A stretch of DNA of 64,000 nucleotides from Caldalkalibacillus uzonensis (GCF_030814135.1 NZ_JAUSUQ010000003.1:186001-250000), one strand, 5' to 3'; counted from the stretch's first letter, positions 9,183 through 18,250 are shown. Translations and numbers: made by a program. Notes: a model not told the origin generated them from the sequence alone.

Positions 9183-9200
9183 AAGCAAATTTCATGCCAA
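9183..9200 (-). promoter_or_regulatory. Sigma-54 (-24/-12) promoter of putB-rocA
   Basis: On the minus strand TTGGCATGAAATTTGCTT carries GG (-24, 9198-9197) and GC (-12, 9186-9185) exactly ten bases apart, close to the consensus TGGCAC-N5-TTGCA. It lies about 90 bases before the putB start and the divergent gene encodes a sigma-54 activator, so promoter, regulator and target agree. Confidence 0.88.
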
Positions 9201-9251
9201 CTTTATCATTTCACTAAAATGTTGAAAAAACTCATGTTGATGGTCACTGCT

Positions 9252-9280
9252 TTGTCATTTTTCGCTATTGCATGTATAAT
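9252..9280 (+). promoter_or_regulatory. Sigma-A type promoter of the sigma-54 activator gene
   Basis: TTGTCA (9252-9257) and TATAAT (9275-9280) with a 17-base spacer, about 80 bases upstream of the regulator. Downstream, AATCTAAACAGATT (9333-9346) is a short imperfect palindrome that could be part of an upstream activating site, which is a guess. Confidence 0.65.
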
Positions 9281-9367
9281 ATATTTACACATTTGTATAG
9301 AATTTGTTTAGTTTCAATCCATTTATGTCTAGAATCTAAACAGATTTGAATTGGAGGGTCAGGGGAG

Positions 9368-10798
9368 ATGGGTCTACGTCAGTACCAAGAATCCCGTTTC
9401 TTTTTGGACGTATTAAACCGAGTCAGCAATGAGGCTATTACCATGGTTAATCTGGAAGGTGAGGTCCTGTTTTGGAGTGTAGCTGCGGAGCAAACCTATA
9501 ACATCAAACGAGAGGAGATTATTGGCAAAAAAATCAAAGATTTCTTCCGGCAAGAAGACCTGATTGTGTTAAAAATGCTGGAGACAGAACAGCCTGTTAG
9601 GGGTATTTACCACCGTCCCCGTCCAGATAAACATGTTTTAATCAATTCAGCCCCTGTTTATGACGATGAGGGGCGCTTAATCGGGGCGGTTTCAGTGGAA
9701 CAAGATATTTCCCAGTTGGTCAAGTTAAATGAGGAGCTGTCGGATGCCTCCCTGCAGCTTGATCAGCTGAAAAGTGCGGTCTCCCAAAACCATGCTGAAA
9801 GTCCCTTTTCCCAAATTAAAGGGAAAAGCAGGACCATTCAGGAGGCCATACAGATGGCCATGAAAGTGGCCAAAACGGAAGCCACGGTACTGATCACAGG
9901 GGAAAGCGGCGTCGGCAAAGAACTTTTTGCCCGGGCGATTCATGAAGCCAGCCTGCGCCATGACCAACCTTTTGTGCCCATTAACTGCGGTGCCATCCCC
10001 CCAGCCTTGTTCGAAAGTGAGTTGTTTGGCTATGAAGCAGGGGCGTTTACAGGTGCGTCCAAAGAAGGGAAAAAAGGCAAAATAGAGCTGGCCTCTGGGG
10101 GGACCCTGTTTTTGGACGAAGTGGGCGAACTGCCTATGGACATGCAGGTCAAACTGCTCCGTGTCCTGCAGGAGCAGGAAGTGTACCGTATCGGCGCCAC
10201 CAAACCGCTGCCGGTTAATATCCGGGTCTTGGCTGCCACCAACCGTAACCTGGAGCAAATGGCGGCTGAAGGAACTTTCAGAGAAGACCTGTACTACCGT
10301 CTCAATGTGGTCTCTTTGTCCATCCCTCCCCTCCGTGATCGTCTGGAAGATATCCCGGAACTGGTGCAAATGTTCATTAACGAATTTGCAGCCAAGTACC
10401 AAAAGCCGATTCCCTCACTGGATAGCCAAGTGATGGCCCTATTCTTACAATACCATTGGCCGGGCAACATTCGCCAGCTGCGTAATGTGGTGGAGCGCTT
10501 GATCATTTTGACGGATGGGCAAGAGATCAAAGAGGAAGATGTCCGCTATCTCTTTCCAGTTGCTGAAAGTTCGGGACGACAGCAATATGTATCCCAACCA
10601 GCAAACGATTTCTCTACCTTCCGCTTCAACCCATTGTCAGTAGAGAAAGAGGCTTTAGAAAAGCGGCGGATTGAACAAGCCTTGAAAGAGACCTATGGCA
10701 ATAAAAGTGCCGCAGCCAAAAAGCTGGGTATTTCCCGGGCAACCCTCTATCAGAAGTTGAAACAGTATGGGCTAAGTTGGAAGCGGGAGGGGCGGTAA
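9368..10798 (+). CDS. Sigma-54-dependent PAS/AAA+/Fis activator of proline catabolism
   Basis: A 476-residue enhancer-binding protein. Residues about 10-115 are a PAS domain, about 150-380 an AAA+ ATPase with Walker A GESGVGKE at 178-185, the sigma-54-contacting loop GAFTGA at 225-230 and Walker [12 protein letters not shown], and about 435-476 a Fis-type helix-turn-helix ([20 protein letters not shown]). It is a RocR/PrdR-like architecture. It should bind upstream of the -24/-12 promoter at 9183-9200 and open it for sigma-54 polymerase when its PAS domain senses an inducer, probably proline or a derivative. GGAGG ten bases before ATG supports the start. The effector is inferred from the neighbours. 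Confidence 0.9.
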   Translation: MGLRQYQESRFFLDVLNRVSNEAITMVNLEGEVLFWSVAAEQTYNIKREEIIGKKIKDFFRQEDLIVLKMLETEQPVRGIYHRPRPDKHVLINSAPVYDDEGRLIGAVSVEQDISQLVKLNEELSDASLQLDQLKSAVSQNHAESPFSQIKGKSRTIQEAIQMAMKVAKTEATVLITGESGVGKELFARAIHEASLRHDQPFVPINCGAIPPALFESELFGYEAGAFTGASKEGKKGKIELASGGTLFLDEVGELPMDMQVKLLRVLQEQEVYRIGATKPLPVNIRVLAATNRNLEQMAAEGTFREDLYYRLNVVSLSIPPLRDRLEDIPELVQMFINEFAAKYQKPIPSLDSQVMALFLQYHWPGNIRQLRNVVERLIILTDGQEIKEEDVRYLFPVAESSGRQQYVSQPANDFSTFRFNPLSVEKEALEKRRIEQALKETYGNKSAAAKKLGISRATLYQKLKQYGLSWKREGR

Positions 10799-10877
10799 GG
10801 GGAAAGCACAGTAAAAAAATACTGTCCTCGAACATATTCAGCGGCATTCTATTTGTCAAATCACATATTTTTGGTAT

Positions 10878-10923
10878 AAGTAATCCACTACCCAGCTTGG
10901 CCGAGCGGGTGGATTACTTTTTT
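10878..10923 (+). terminator. Rho-independent terminator after the sigma-54 activator
   Basis: AAGTAATCCAC and GTGGATTACTT form an 11-pair perfect stem around a GC-rich loop, followed by TTTTTT. It ends the activator transcript and insulates the ECF sigma operon. Confidence 0.93.
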
Positions 10924-11063
10924 ATTTCCCGGACGGTCCGGACGGCCAGTTGCAGGACTCCACCAAGAAGATTCCTCCGGTGAAAAGTAGTATAAGCAAT
11001 CCTAGTACATCCAACGGTCTCACCCCCTGTACACACGGGGTTCAACTTTCTAAACAAAGAACC

Positions 11064-11089
11064 TGTAACTTTTGCCCTGCCCATTTGTC
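11064..11089 (+). promoter_or_regulatory. Candidate ECF-sigma promoter of the 11-14.5 kb operon
   Basis: TGTAAC (11064-11069) followed by a T-run and, 16 bases on, TGTC (11086-11089) resembles Bacillus ECF promoters (TGAAAC/TGTAAC-N16-CGTC). It would start transcription about 58 bases before the first gene, giving an autoregulated operon. The -10 differs from CGTC at its first base, so this is a hypothesis. Confidence 0.42.
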
Positions 11090-11153
11090 ATTACTAGTGA
11101 AGGTTACTTCCCAATCAATACATGCTGCATGCTTAGCTACACTGCGGGGTGAG

Positions 11154-13220
11154 ATGATGATCGAATTCCTCATGATGTTTGTTGAACATATGCAACGTTA
11201 TGTTCCCTTGAGCTTATACACCATGTACCTGATGGGAATCAGTATAACCATGTTAGGACTTATCCAGTTGTACCATCTCCTGTTTGACCCGCATCAAGCA
11301 GAAAAACAGCTGCTATGGATGGGGATCATAGTACGTGTCCTCATGTTTGCAGCTATCACCATTGAGTTTGTTCATCACTTCAGTCACTACTCGTTGCAAT
11401 ATATATCGTATTGGGATGCAGACACGATTATCAATCAATATATGAATATTCTGTTTTACAGTTATATTGTGGTAGCCGGTATTCACTATATTCTTAGTTT
11501 GCCTTATCAGAGATGGTTCGGTTTTTTTTACACCTTTGACCTTTTTCTGGTGCTTAACCCTATTTTGCTTATCTTACCGGGGGTAGAGTTAGAGGAATTC
11601 TTTAGAGATCCGGTGGGTTACCTGTTTATATTACTTGTTCTGTCTTTGGTTGCTGCTTTGTATTTGTTTTTTGAGCTTTATTGGCGACGGGGATGGAAAG
11701 TTTATGGTCTCTTTTTCCTGCTGACCGGAGCGGCAACATGGGTGGTTCACACCATTCCATTAGATATGCTCGTTCCTGTCTTCACCTTTTTATTGTTGCT
11801 CGGCATGTATGAAGGAACCAAACATTTTATCTGGCCTTGGGTAATTAGGCATACTTATGGTTTTAAACGTGGATTAAGATTGGTCTTATGCAATGTCCCT
11901 TTGTTGCTGATCATGTCAGCAAATCCGTTTTATAATGTGTGGCTGTGGGCGGCTGCCAAAGCCAGCTATCCTGTAGAACTGGCCTATCGGGAAGAGGTGA
12001 CTATCGCCACGCTAAATGAGGTTGAACAAATAGCCCGGCAGGCCACAGGCAACTGGGAGGATAACATCATTGTCATGCAAGGCTATATTGAAGATTTTCA
12101 TAATATATACCGGTTACGATTGGGTGAATATCACCTGGATTTTAACGGGGTCTCCGGCAAGTTACTCAACCTGTCCCGCTCGCTGGGGAGGGATGAAGCA
12201 GAAGATTCTCTGCTTCATTCCCACAGCACTCTGCTCAATCAAGAAAAAATTAAAGCTAAAACCATCGATTGGCTGGCATCGGTCGGGTACACCTTTCATC
12301 CTGAGTACCACCACATGGACATTGAAGAGGAAAGGGACCATTTTTCCGTTCACATTTACCGCAAATGGTCCGATGGAGAACTCCAGAGAACGGAGCATGA
12401 TTGGAGCGCTTTCCTGCGCTGGTCTAAAACAGGGCAGATTGATCATTTCTCTTCCGGTATTGTTTTTATGCTGGATGATTACGAGCAGATCAAGCTGAGT
12501 GAAGAGCAAGTTGAGCAGGTCATCCGCCACTGGTATGAAGGGTTAGGGCAACCAACACCAGCTTACCAGTTGAGCCACGCTTCCTTTTGGTATGATGGAG
12601 AAGGACCATCACTCTGGATTGATACTGGACATGGCGACCGCTTGACACTCAGCGGTCTGACAGGAGACGTCCTGGCCTACAACCGGGCTGACGAGGAGCA
12701 AACCCCCCCTGAACAAGCGGCTGGACAAAGGCAAACTGCTGCTTCAGACATTGCAGCCGCGGCAGAACAATGGGCAGCGCAATGGGTGAGGGACTGGTAC
12801 GACCAGCCCTATACACGAGTCGAAACTGAAGAACCAGGACTCTTTTCCTGGCAGGCCCGGGACCAAAACAGTACAGGACTCACCCGTCATGTTGATGTCA
12901 CACTAGATGAAAAAGGAGCATTAGTCTCGTTCAATTACTCTGTTTATGCCGATAGAGAGGAAACATATCAGCAGAATCGTTTTCCTGTTTCCCGCCAGGA
13001 GGCATTACAGCGAGTGAAAGAAAAATACCCTCTCCTCTCTCTTTACGCCCAACGGATCAAACTGGCCTGCGTCATCAACCGTTCAGGAGAGGTTGACCTT
13101 AAGTGGCTCGTTGTATTGATGCCCTTTGCCACGCAAGAACACCACTTGTATTTTGTCGATGTGCAAACGGGAGAAATAACACCTTTAGCAGACTATAAGC
13201 AAAGCAGGGATGATGGATGA
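11154..13220 (+). CDS. Polytopic membrane protein with large C-terminal exported domain, function unknown
   Basis: A 688-residue protein that I cannot name. Residues 1 to about 270 contain roughly seven or eight hydrophobic segments (for example YLFILLVLSLVAALYLFFEL and PVFTFLLLLGMYEG). The remaining 400 residues are hydrophilic and resemble repeats of the PepSY/YcdB type: alternating short helices (EVEQIARQATGNW, RQEALQRVKEKYP) and beta-rich stretches ending in a phrase like YFVDVQTGEITPL. PepSY-like domains often sit outside the membrane and inhibit or guide proteases. The start is placed at ATG 11154 after CGGGGTGAG; the frame is open back to 10950 but that part is unlike protein. Its stop overlaps the next gene by 4 bases, so it is the first gene of the sigma operon. 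Confidence 0.8.
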   Translation: MMIEFLMMFVEHMQRYVPLSLYTMYLMGISITMLGLIQLYHLLFDPHQAEKQLLWMGIIVRVLMFAAITIEFVHHFSHYSLQYISYWDADTIINQYMNILFYSYIVVAGIHYILSLPYQRWFGFFYTFDLFLVLNPILLILPGVELEEFFRDPVGYLFILLVLSLVAALYLFFELYWRRGWKVYGLFFLLTGAATWVVHTIPLDMLVPVFTFLLLLGMYEGTKHFIWPWVIRHTYGFKRGLRLVLCNVPLLLIMSANPFYNVWLWAAAKASYPVELAYREEVTIATLNEVEQIARQATGNWEDNIIVMQGYIEDFHNIYRLRLGEYHLDFNGVSGKLLNLSRSLGRDEAEDSLLHSHSTLLNQEKIKAKTIDWLASVGYTFHPEYHHMDIEEERDHFSVHIYRKWSDGELQRTEHDWSAFLRWSKTGQIDHFSSGIVFMLDDYEQIKLSEEQVEQVIRHWYEGLGQPTPAYQLSHASFWYDGEGPSLWIDTGHGDRLTLSGLTGDVLAYNRADEEQTPPEQAAGQRQTAASDIAAAAEQWAAQWVRDWYDQPYTRVETEEPGLFSWQARDQNSTGLTRHVDVTLDEKGALVSFNYSVYADREETYQQNRFPVSRQEALQRVKEKYPLLSLYAQRIKLACVINRSGEVDLKWLVVLMPFATQEHHLYFVDVQTGEITPLADYKQSRDDG

Positions 13221-13570
13221 TGAATCACCAGCAAAGTTTGACTGAACAGTGTGCTATATTTCGTGATCTTTATGCAGACTATCAAGCAGATCATGTGGAA
13301 CAAGAAACGAAGCAATGGATGGAAGAACATCTGTACCAGTGTGGTAATTGCCAAGAATGGATAACCCTAGGAGGAACATCCCAAACGGCAGGAGAGGATC
13401 AACATGAACCAGGGGAAAGCTTCTCCGTGCAGCAAACATCATCTGTTCATTCATCATCCTTAACCAAGGAAGAGCTGAAAACCATCCGGACAGCAAAGCG
13501 CATGCTTTGGCTAGGCATTGGGCTAGTCACAGCTTTGTCTGTCTGGGTAGCCTTCTGGTTCTACTTTTAA
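13217..13570 (+). CDS. zf-HC2 anti-sigma-like membrane protein (first copy)
   Basis: A 117-residue protein with an N-terminal HxxxCxxC zinc-binding motif (EEHLYQCGNCQEW), a Ser/Gln-rich linker and one C-terminal membrane segment (MLWLGIGLVTALSVWVAFWF). This is the shape of zf-HC2/RsiW-like anti-sigma factors that hold an ECF sigma at the membrane. It overlaps the 3' end of the 688-residue gene (ATGATGAAT region) and is followed 32 bases later by the sigma gene. Having the anti-sigma-like gene before the sigma, with a second one after it, is unusual. Which one binds the sigma cannot be told from sequence. Confidence 0.8.
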   Translation: MMNHQQSLTEQCAIFRDLYADYQADHVEQETKQWMEEHLYQCGNCQEWITLGGTSQTAGEDQHEPGESFSVQQTSSVHSSSLTKEELKTIRTAKRMLWLGIGLVTALSVWVAFWFYF

Positions 13571-13602
13571 ACTTAAGCGCTTGAAGTGTAGGGGTATTAA
13601 TC

Positions 13603-14148
13603 ATGGACAACTATTTTAGACAACTAGAAAAATTTTATGAGCAATACCAGCCAGAAATATACGCCTATCTCTATCATCAAACAGGCCGGAAAGAGATCGC
13701 TGAAGAATTATGCCAGGATGTCTTTTTGAAAGCTTACCACGGGCTGCCCTCATATCGGGGGCAAGCTTCTATCAAATCATGGCTGTACCGCATTGCCCAT
13801 AACCATTTTGTGACCTGGTACCGCCGGGAAACAAGATACCGTATGGTACCCATCAAAACAGAGCTCCTTCATCAACTCGAGGCAGATCATGATTTGCCCC
13901 ACAAATCTTTAGAGCAAAAAGAAGAAAGTGAGCATGTACGGCGTATTTTGAACCAACTGAAAACAGAGTTCCGAACCGTCCTGATTTTACGAGACATACA
14001 GGAACTAGCTTATCAAGAAATAGCGGATATTCTAGGCTGGAGTTTGCCCAAAGTGAAAACCACCTTGCATCGGGCGCGGCTGCAGTTTCGTCTGGACTTT
14101 GAAAAATACGAGCAAGGACAAGTTGTTAATCAAAGACGGAAAGGATGA
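13603..14148 (+). CDS. ECF (sigma-70 family) RNA polymerase sigma factor
   Basis: A 181-residue ECF sigma factor with only regions 2 and 4. Region 2 is about residues 13-80 (AEELCQDVFLKAYHGLPSYR, then IKSWLYRIAHNHFVTWYRRE). Region 4 is about residues 120-175 (TVLILRDIQELAYQEIADIL, LPKVKTTLHRARLQFR). Length and motifs match the SigW/SigX/SigM group, but I cannot place it in one subgroup. Flanked by two zf-HC2 proteins, it probably answers a cell-envelope signal. A TAGGGG nine bases before ATG serves as ribosome binding site. Confidence 0.93.
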   Translation: MDNYFRQLEKFYEQYQPEIYAYLYHQTGRKEIAEELCQDVFLKAYHGLPSYRGQASIKSWLYRIAHNHFVTWYRRETRYRMVPIKTELLHQLEADHDLPHKSLEQKEESEHVRRILNQLKTEFRTVLILRDIQELAYQEIADILGWSLPKVKTTLHRARLQFRLDFEKYEQGQVVNQRRKG

Positions 14149-14153
14149 GACAA

Positions 14154-14483
14154 ATGAAATGTTCCTTAGTACGTGATTTACTCCCGCTGTACAGAGAAGA
14201 GAACTGTCGTCCTGAAACAATACGGGCAGTAGAAAAGCATCTAAACACCTGCCCCCATTGCCACAAATTGTATAAAGCGTTGGACCAACCGCTTAAACTC
14301 AAGTCATTACTTGGAGAGAAGGAAGCACCTCTCAATGTGGACACGGCTGCTGATACAGAGCCCAGCAACTTGCAGCAACGGGAATTTTGGCGGCGCTACT
14401 ATGGCAGATATTTAGTGAAAGGAAGTCTGCTGTTTTTAGTGCTATATCTCTTGCTGGTGGCAGGCGGAAAAGTATTCTCTTAA
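14154..14483 (+). CDS. zf-HC2 anti-sigma-like membrane protein (second copy)
   Basis: A 109-residue protein beginning MKCSLVRDLLPLYREE, the common N-terminus of zf-HC2 anti-sigma proteins, followed by the HxxxCxxC site (EKHLNTCPHCHKLY) and one C-terminal membrane segment (GSLLFLVLYLLLVAGG). The start at ATG 14154 has GGATGAGA upstream, which itself includes the sigma stop codon; an ATG at 14145 overlapping that stop is the alternative. Of the two zf-HC2 proteins this one has the more canonical sequence, so I take it as the likelier cognate anti-sigma. Its stop is one base from the stop of the converging gene. Confidence 0.85.
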   Translation: MKCSLVRDLLPLYREENCRPETIRAVEKHLNTCPHCHKLYKALDQPLKLKSLLGEKEAPLNVDTAADTEPSNLQQREFWRRYYGRYLVKGSLLFLVLYLLLVAGGKVFS

Positions 14484-14484
14484 T

Positions 14485-16173
14485 TTAAAAGGAATCCCAG
14501 TTCAACCCATGCTCCAGCATAGATTTAAATTCAGCCAGAACAGGAAGATGCCGTTTTTCCAACTTAATCCTTAACAACTGGCAGACAGGTTGCAAGCAGG
14601 CATAAGCCTTATCGCTCTCCACTTGAATAACAGCGGGTATATAACCTAAGCAGTCAATCAGTTTGTGTAATTCTGAGTATAGCTTGTGAACCTCAGCGTT
14701 GTGCTCAGCAAGAGCAAAGCTGATGACCATTCCACTTTTGCCATCAAAAAACAGACACATTGTGGGAAAGTAGGGACGTTCACCTTTTCGGTTCTGCACA
14801 GGTTCTGTCATGTAATCAACATGGCAAATCAGCTCATGTGGTTTGCGTTGATAGGCCTTGCGCACCCTTTGCCAGGTGAGGCGATCCATGTGGTTCTGCG
14901 CTTTTTGAAACAGCTGCTGACGATACTCATCATCTAACTCCGCTAATGTCACACTCACATCCACAGTGCCATCCTGCCAGTTCCAGCTATTACCCTCTTT
15001 GACAGATATGCGGGCAAACTTGGTGTTCTGTGCTGTGTCTAACAAGGCCGGATTCTCTTTCACCCGTTGGCAAACGTTGATGGACTGGTATAAGACCCGT
15101 GTCATTAACCGTGCTTCATCCTCAGTGATATACCAAGGCAGATAACCAGGTGTATAGTTTCTGAATACTGGCCATTGATGGCGTCCCCTGTATTTTAAAC
15201 CTAGCCTTTTGATCAGCCGGTAGTCAAACTCACTCAACTCTTCACGGTTGTCGAAGGAAAGCAGTATACCTTGTTGCAGATGAAGCATGTCTTCGTCTGA
15301 CCCGATTCCATTCTGCATCATCATTAAAGAGCGTAAGCCCGGCTTGCCAAATAAGATCAATAAACCATACATATCTCCACCTTCACCCAGCACACAACCG
15401 TATCCCGTCTGTCCCGTTTGGCCATCAACAATGGCAAAATTGTCCACATCGGACATCCATTGCCACGGAGCAAGGGCCTTATACTGATTAGCCGCTTCAA
15501 ACAGTTGGCGCCAGATGAGGTCCTGTTCAGTCAATTGTTTTATTTGAGCCGTTCTGTGTGGGAGCGTGGAGCCTGATGAAGTTTGAGCCTGGGTTCTTTG
15601 CTGTAAAAATTGGGGGCTGTTTAAGCTCTTTTCCCTCTTGGCAAAAAACTGATTCAGCTCACCTTGCCAGCGTAGATTGGCCGCTTTGTCCTGGGTTGGC
15701 AGCCATTTGGCCTTGATGCAGCGTGGATATACCTTTTCTCTTTGTGGTTCCATAATAGCTTTGACTTCAAGTATATATTGAAGATCCAAACCAAAATCAG
15801 AAGTGTACACACATGTATCTCCTACATGCTGCAGCCATTCTCCCAGCTTTTCTTGTTCTTCATCCAACACTAAGGTCTGTCCGAACAAATCAATTCCCTT
15901 TATATTCTGATTGCCAATAAGCACCTTATCCCAGAAAGGAGAAAACGAGCCAAACAGCGAATCAGCATGTTCACCCGGCTTGCCTTCCAATTGTTGCTGT
16001 TTGGACTCCGGGATGGCGGGAACTTCAAACTGGTGCAGATGGATGTCATCGGGGTCAATGATCAGTTGCATGATATGATGTAATTGGGCAAACGTGATAT
16101 CCCGGTCTACCAGTATACGACACCATACGGGTGGTCTCGATCCTTTCAACCTTATTTTCAGCTCATAAATCAT
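14485..16173 (-). CDS. PRiA4-ORF3-like (IS1096 TnpR-like) domain protein
   Basis: A 562-residue protein. The first 180 or so residues match the plasmid pRiA4b ORF-3-like family (YELKIRLKGSRPPVWCRILV, HHIMQLIIDPDDIHLHQFEV). The central and C-terminal parts (around residues 220-400 and 420-560) look like two uncharacterised domains found in Bacillus proteins of the same length, with motifs such as YGCVLGEGGDMYGLLILFGK. No catalytic function is known to me. A full AGGAGG lies nine bases before ATG 16173, inside the last codons of the DUF2797 gene, two bases away, so both belong to one transcript. Not a mobile element itself despite the family name. Confidence 0.75.
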   Translation of the reverse strand: MIYELKIRLKGSRPPVWCRILVDRDITFAQLHHIMQLIIDPDDIHLHQFEVPAIPESKQQQLEGKPGEHADSLFGSFSPFWDKVLIGNQNIKGIDLFGQTLVLDEEQEKLGEWLQHVGDTCVYTSDFGLDLQYILEVKAIMEPQREKVYPRCIKAKWLPTQDKAANLRWQGELNQFFAKREKSLNSPQFLQQRTQAQTSSGSTLPHRTAQIKQLTEQDLIWRQLFEAANQYKALAPWQWMSDVDNFAIVDGQTGQTGYGCVLGEGGDMYGLLILFGKPGLRSLMMMQNGIGSDEDMLHLQQGILLSFDNREELSEFDYRLIKRLGLKYRGRHQWPVFRNYTPGYLPWYITEDEARLMTRVLYQSINVCQRVKENPALLDTAQNTKFARISVKEGNSWNWQDGTVDVSVTLAELDDEYRQQLFQKAQNHMDRLTWQRVRKAYQRKPHELICHVDYMTEPVQNRKGERPYFPTMCLFFDGKSGMVISFALAEHNAEVHKLYSELHKLIDCLGYIPAVIQVESDKAYACLQPVCQLLRIKLEKRHLPVLAEFKSMLEHGLNWDSF

Positions 16174-16175
16174 TA

Positions 16176-16982
16176 CTATCCTCCTGTTGAAACTACCTTT
16201 GCTTGCACATGATACCCACAGTACTTTTTCATATTAATCACGCCGTTTGTAAATAACAGATACTGGCCTTTGATACCAATTAACCGGTCTTCAATCTTAG
16301 GCTGCTTGTCCAGATTGTAAGACTTGATTTGACCCACCGCTTCCAGGATGGGATAGGTAAACTGGACAATCTCCTCTTCAGTTAGGACATAGTGCTTAAA
16401 TGACTCCGGCACAAATTCAAGCACATCATCCCGAACCTGTTTGAGGTCCACATCGTTAAATTCCCCTTTGAGCATTTTGCGCCAATTGGTTTTGTCTGGC
16501 AAGTAATCAGCCAGGGCCAGTTCAAGCTCTCCGGCTGTTTTGCGGTTAGGCACCTCAGCAATAGGAATCGCCTTGATCGCTCCCTGATCAGCCCAGCGCT
16601 TTAATTCATTGTTTTTACGGGTCAGGCCCACTTTCACGTCACTGCTTAAGGCCAAATAAACATAATGGGGAATCATGCAGTGCTGTTCCCCAAATGTTTC
16701 ATCCCGGCATGTCCCTTCGTCAAAGTGACACAAGCTGGGCTTGACAATACACATGTCATTTTCCGGCCGCTTTTTAAAACAGACGTAACAGCTGCCGTTG
16801 TTATACGTTTTTTTAATCTTGCGCCCACAATACACACATTCGATCTCTCCTGTAAACTGAAGACGAATCTGTTCGCCCAATACATGGTTCAATGGAAGTG
16901 TTTCATCCCCTAACTGTAAAAAATATTGCAAAGGATCCCCGTATTGATGGGTCAATCCCTTAACCATGCCGCTTGCTTGCAT
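16176..16982 (-). CDS. DUF2797 family protein with zinc-binding cysteines
   Basis: A 268-residue protein of the DUF2797 family. Two CxxC pairs (ECVYCGRKIKK and CYVCFKKRP) suggest a zinc ribbon at about residues 50-75. The conserved block VYLALSSDVKVGLTRKNNEL resembles the GIY-YIG-like start of this family, and further on comes LIGIKGQYLLFTNGVINMKK. Function is unknown. The start at ATG 16982 follows AAAGGAGG; the open frame continues upstream to 17135 but overlaps the MFS gene. It overlaps the end of the MFS gene by 31 bases and so is probably co-transcribed with it. Confidence 0.8.
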   Translation of the reverse strand: MQASGMVKGLTHQYGDPLQYFLQLGDETLPLNHVLGEQIRLQFTGEIECVYCGRKIKKTYNNGSCYVCFKKRPENDMCIVKPSLCHFDEGTCRDETFGEQHCMIPHYVYLALSSDVKVGLTRKNNELKRWADQGAIKAIPIAEVPNRKTAGELELALADYLPDKTNWRKMLKGEFNDVDLKQVRDDVLEFVPESFKHYVLTEEEIVQFTYPILEAVGQIKSYNLDKQPKIEDRLIGIKGQYLLFTNGVINMKKYCGYHVQAKVVSTGG

Positions 16983-18250
16983 GATGTGAACCTCCTTTGC
17001 TCCCTGAACACCAGGCCGCTGATGAAGATAAACAACAGCATGCCCCCAATTGCATAGTACAAACTGCCTTGGGCAAACCACTGAATGAACAATCCACCAA
17101 CCAGCGGACCTACTATACTCCCTATGGCAAAACAAACCGCAGCCATCACATTTCCTGTAGGTAAAAGGCTCTTGGGCAACAGATCAGCCAGATAGGCAAC
17201 CCCCAGTGAGAACAAGGAGCCAATCAGTGCGCCCGTGATAGCAAAAGTGCCCAGCAACAACCACATATTGTGCTCCACAAACACAGAACTGATAAAGGTT
17301 AACGCCCCCGTTCCGGTGACGATCAACAGCAATCGCCGACGCCCAATACGGTCACTTAAAATCCCCAGCGGCAATTGTGTGATCAGACTGCCAACCACAA
17401 ATGAAGACAGAAGGATCGCGCTCCAGCCAATATCTATCTCCGACCGCAAGGCGTAAACCGGAAAGTTGCCATGCAGCGCCGCTTCCAAAAAACCATAACC
17501 AAAGCAAGGCAACAACGCAAACCAACAACGCTTAAAAACTGTGCGATAACGCTGCCAGGTCCCAAGACCGGATGCGGTTTCTACATGGGACTCCGGCCAC
17601 TCATTGCGCAGCGTGATGAGCATCAACCAGGCTAACACATTGGTGACCGTGGCCACAAAAAAAGGCAATAGCTCATTAATTGTTAACAGGTGCATCATCA
17701 AGGGGCCGATGCCGAATCCCAGGCCAAAGGCCAAGCCATAAATAGCAATCTGACGTCCCCTTTTCTCAGCCGGGCTGGTTGAGGTGATCCACACTTGAGT
17801 GGCAAAGTGAATCATATTGTCTCCCATGCCGACAATGACCCGCAGCATGAACCAGAACCAAAACACCTGCCAGAAAGGAAATAGTATAATAGAAACCAGT
17901 ACCAACGTTAAGCCGATCACAATGACCGGTTTGTAGCCATAATTACGTACAGGGGCTTCAATAAAAGGGGAGGCCAGCAGAATGCCAATGTACAGTGCGG
18001 CGGCATTCAAACCGTTAAGCGCTGGAGGTACACCAATGCCCTCCAGCATCACAGCCAGGACAGGCAACAGCATGCCCTGGGAAAAGCCAGCAATACCGAC
18101 CATCACCACCAGTACCATAAACCGGTAAGTGGGATGATTGGGGCTTGTCATTTGTTCCGGTGTGGATTTATTGTGATGTTCACTTCTGTGTTCAGTTGCC
18201 TGTGGACTTTCTTCCAATCTGACAGCCCCTTTCCTTCTTTCACCAGCCAT
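16952..18250 (-). CDS. MFS transporter
   Basis: A major facilitator superfamily protein of up to 432 residues with twelve hydrophobic segments. The MFS loop motif between segments 8 and 9 is clear (LGILSDRIGRRRLLLIVTG). The first 35-40 residues are hydrophilic and His/Ser/Gln rich. A TTG at 18217 has AAAGGGG eight bases before it and may be the true start, shortening the tail; ATG 18250 has no obvious ribosome binding site. Substrate unknown; the family includes drug and sugar efflux pumps. First gene of a three-gene minus-strand unit with DUF2797 and the PRiA4-like gene. Confidence 0.85.
   Translation of the reverse strand: MAGERRKGAVRLEESPQATEHRSEHHNKSTPEQMTSPNHPTYRFMVLVVMVGIAGFSQGMLLPVLAVMLEGIGVPPALNGLNAAALYIGILLASPFIEAPVRNYGYKPVIVIGLTLVLVSIILFPFWQVFWFWFMLRVIVGMGDNMIHFATQVWITSTSPAEKRGRQIAIYGLAFGLGFGIGPLMMHLLTINELLPFFVATVTNVLAWLMLITLRNEWPESHVETASGLGTWQRYRTVFKRCWFALLPCFGYGFLEAALHGNFPVYALRSEIDIGWSAILLSSFVVGSLITQLPLGILSDRIGRRRLLLIVTGTGALTFISSVFVEHNMWLLLGTFAITGALIGSLFSLGVAYLADLLPKSLLPTGNVMAAVCFAIGSIVGPLVGGLFIQWFAQGSLYYAIGGMLLFIFISGLVFREQRRFTSCKQAAWLRD

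Noticed and set aside
9725-10402. Minus-strand reading frame of 225 codons opposite the sigma-54 activator
   Set aside because: Complement of the conserved AAA+ domain; no start signal or homology features.
10950-11153. N-terminal extension of the 688-residue membrane protein
   Set aside because: The 68 codons are not hydrophobic or domain-like, contain the candidate ECF promoter, and a ribosome binding site precedes ATG 11154.
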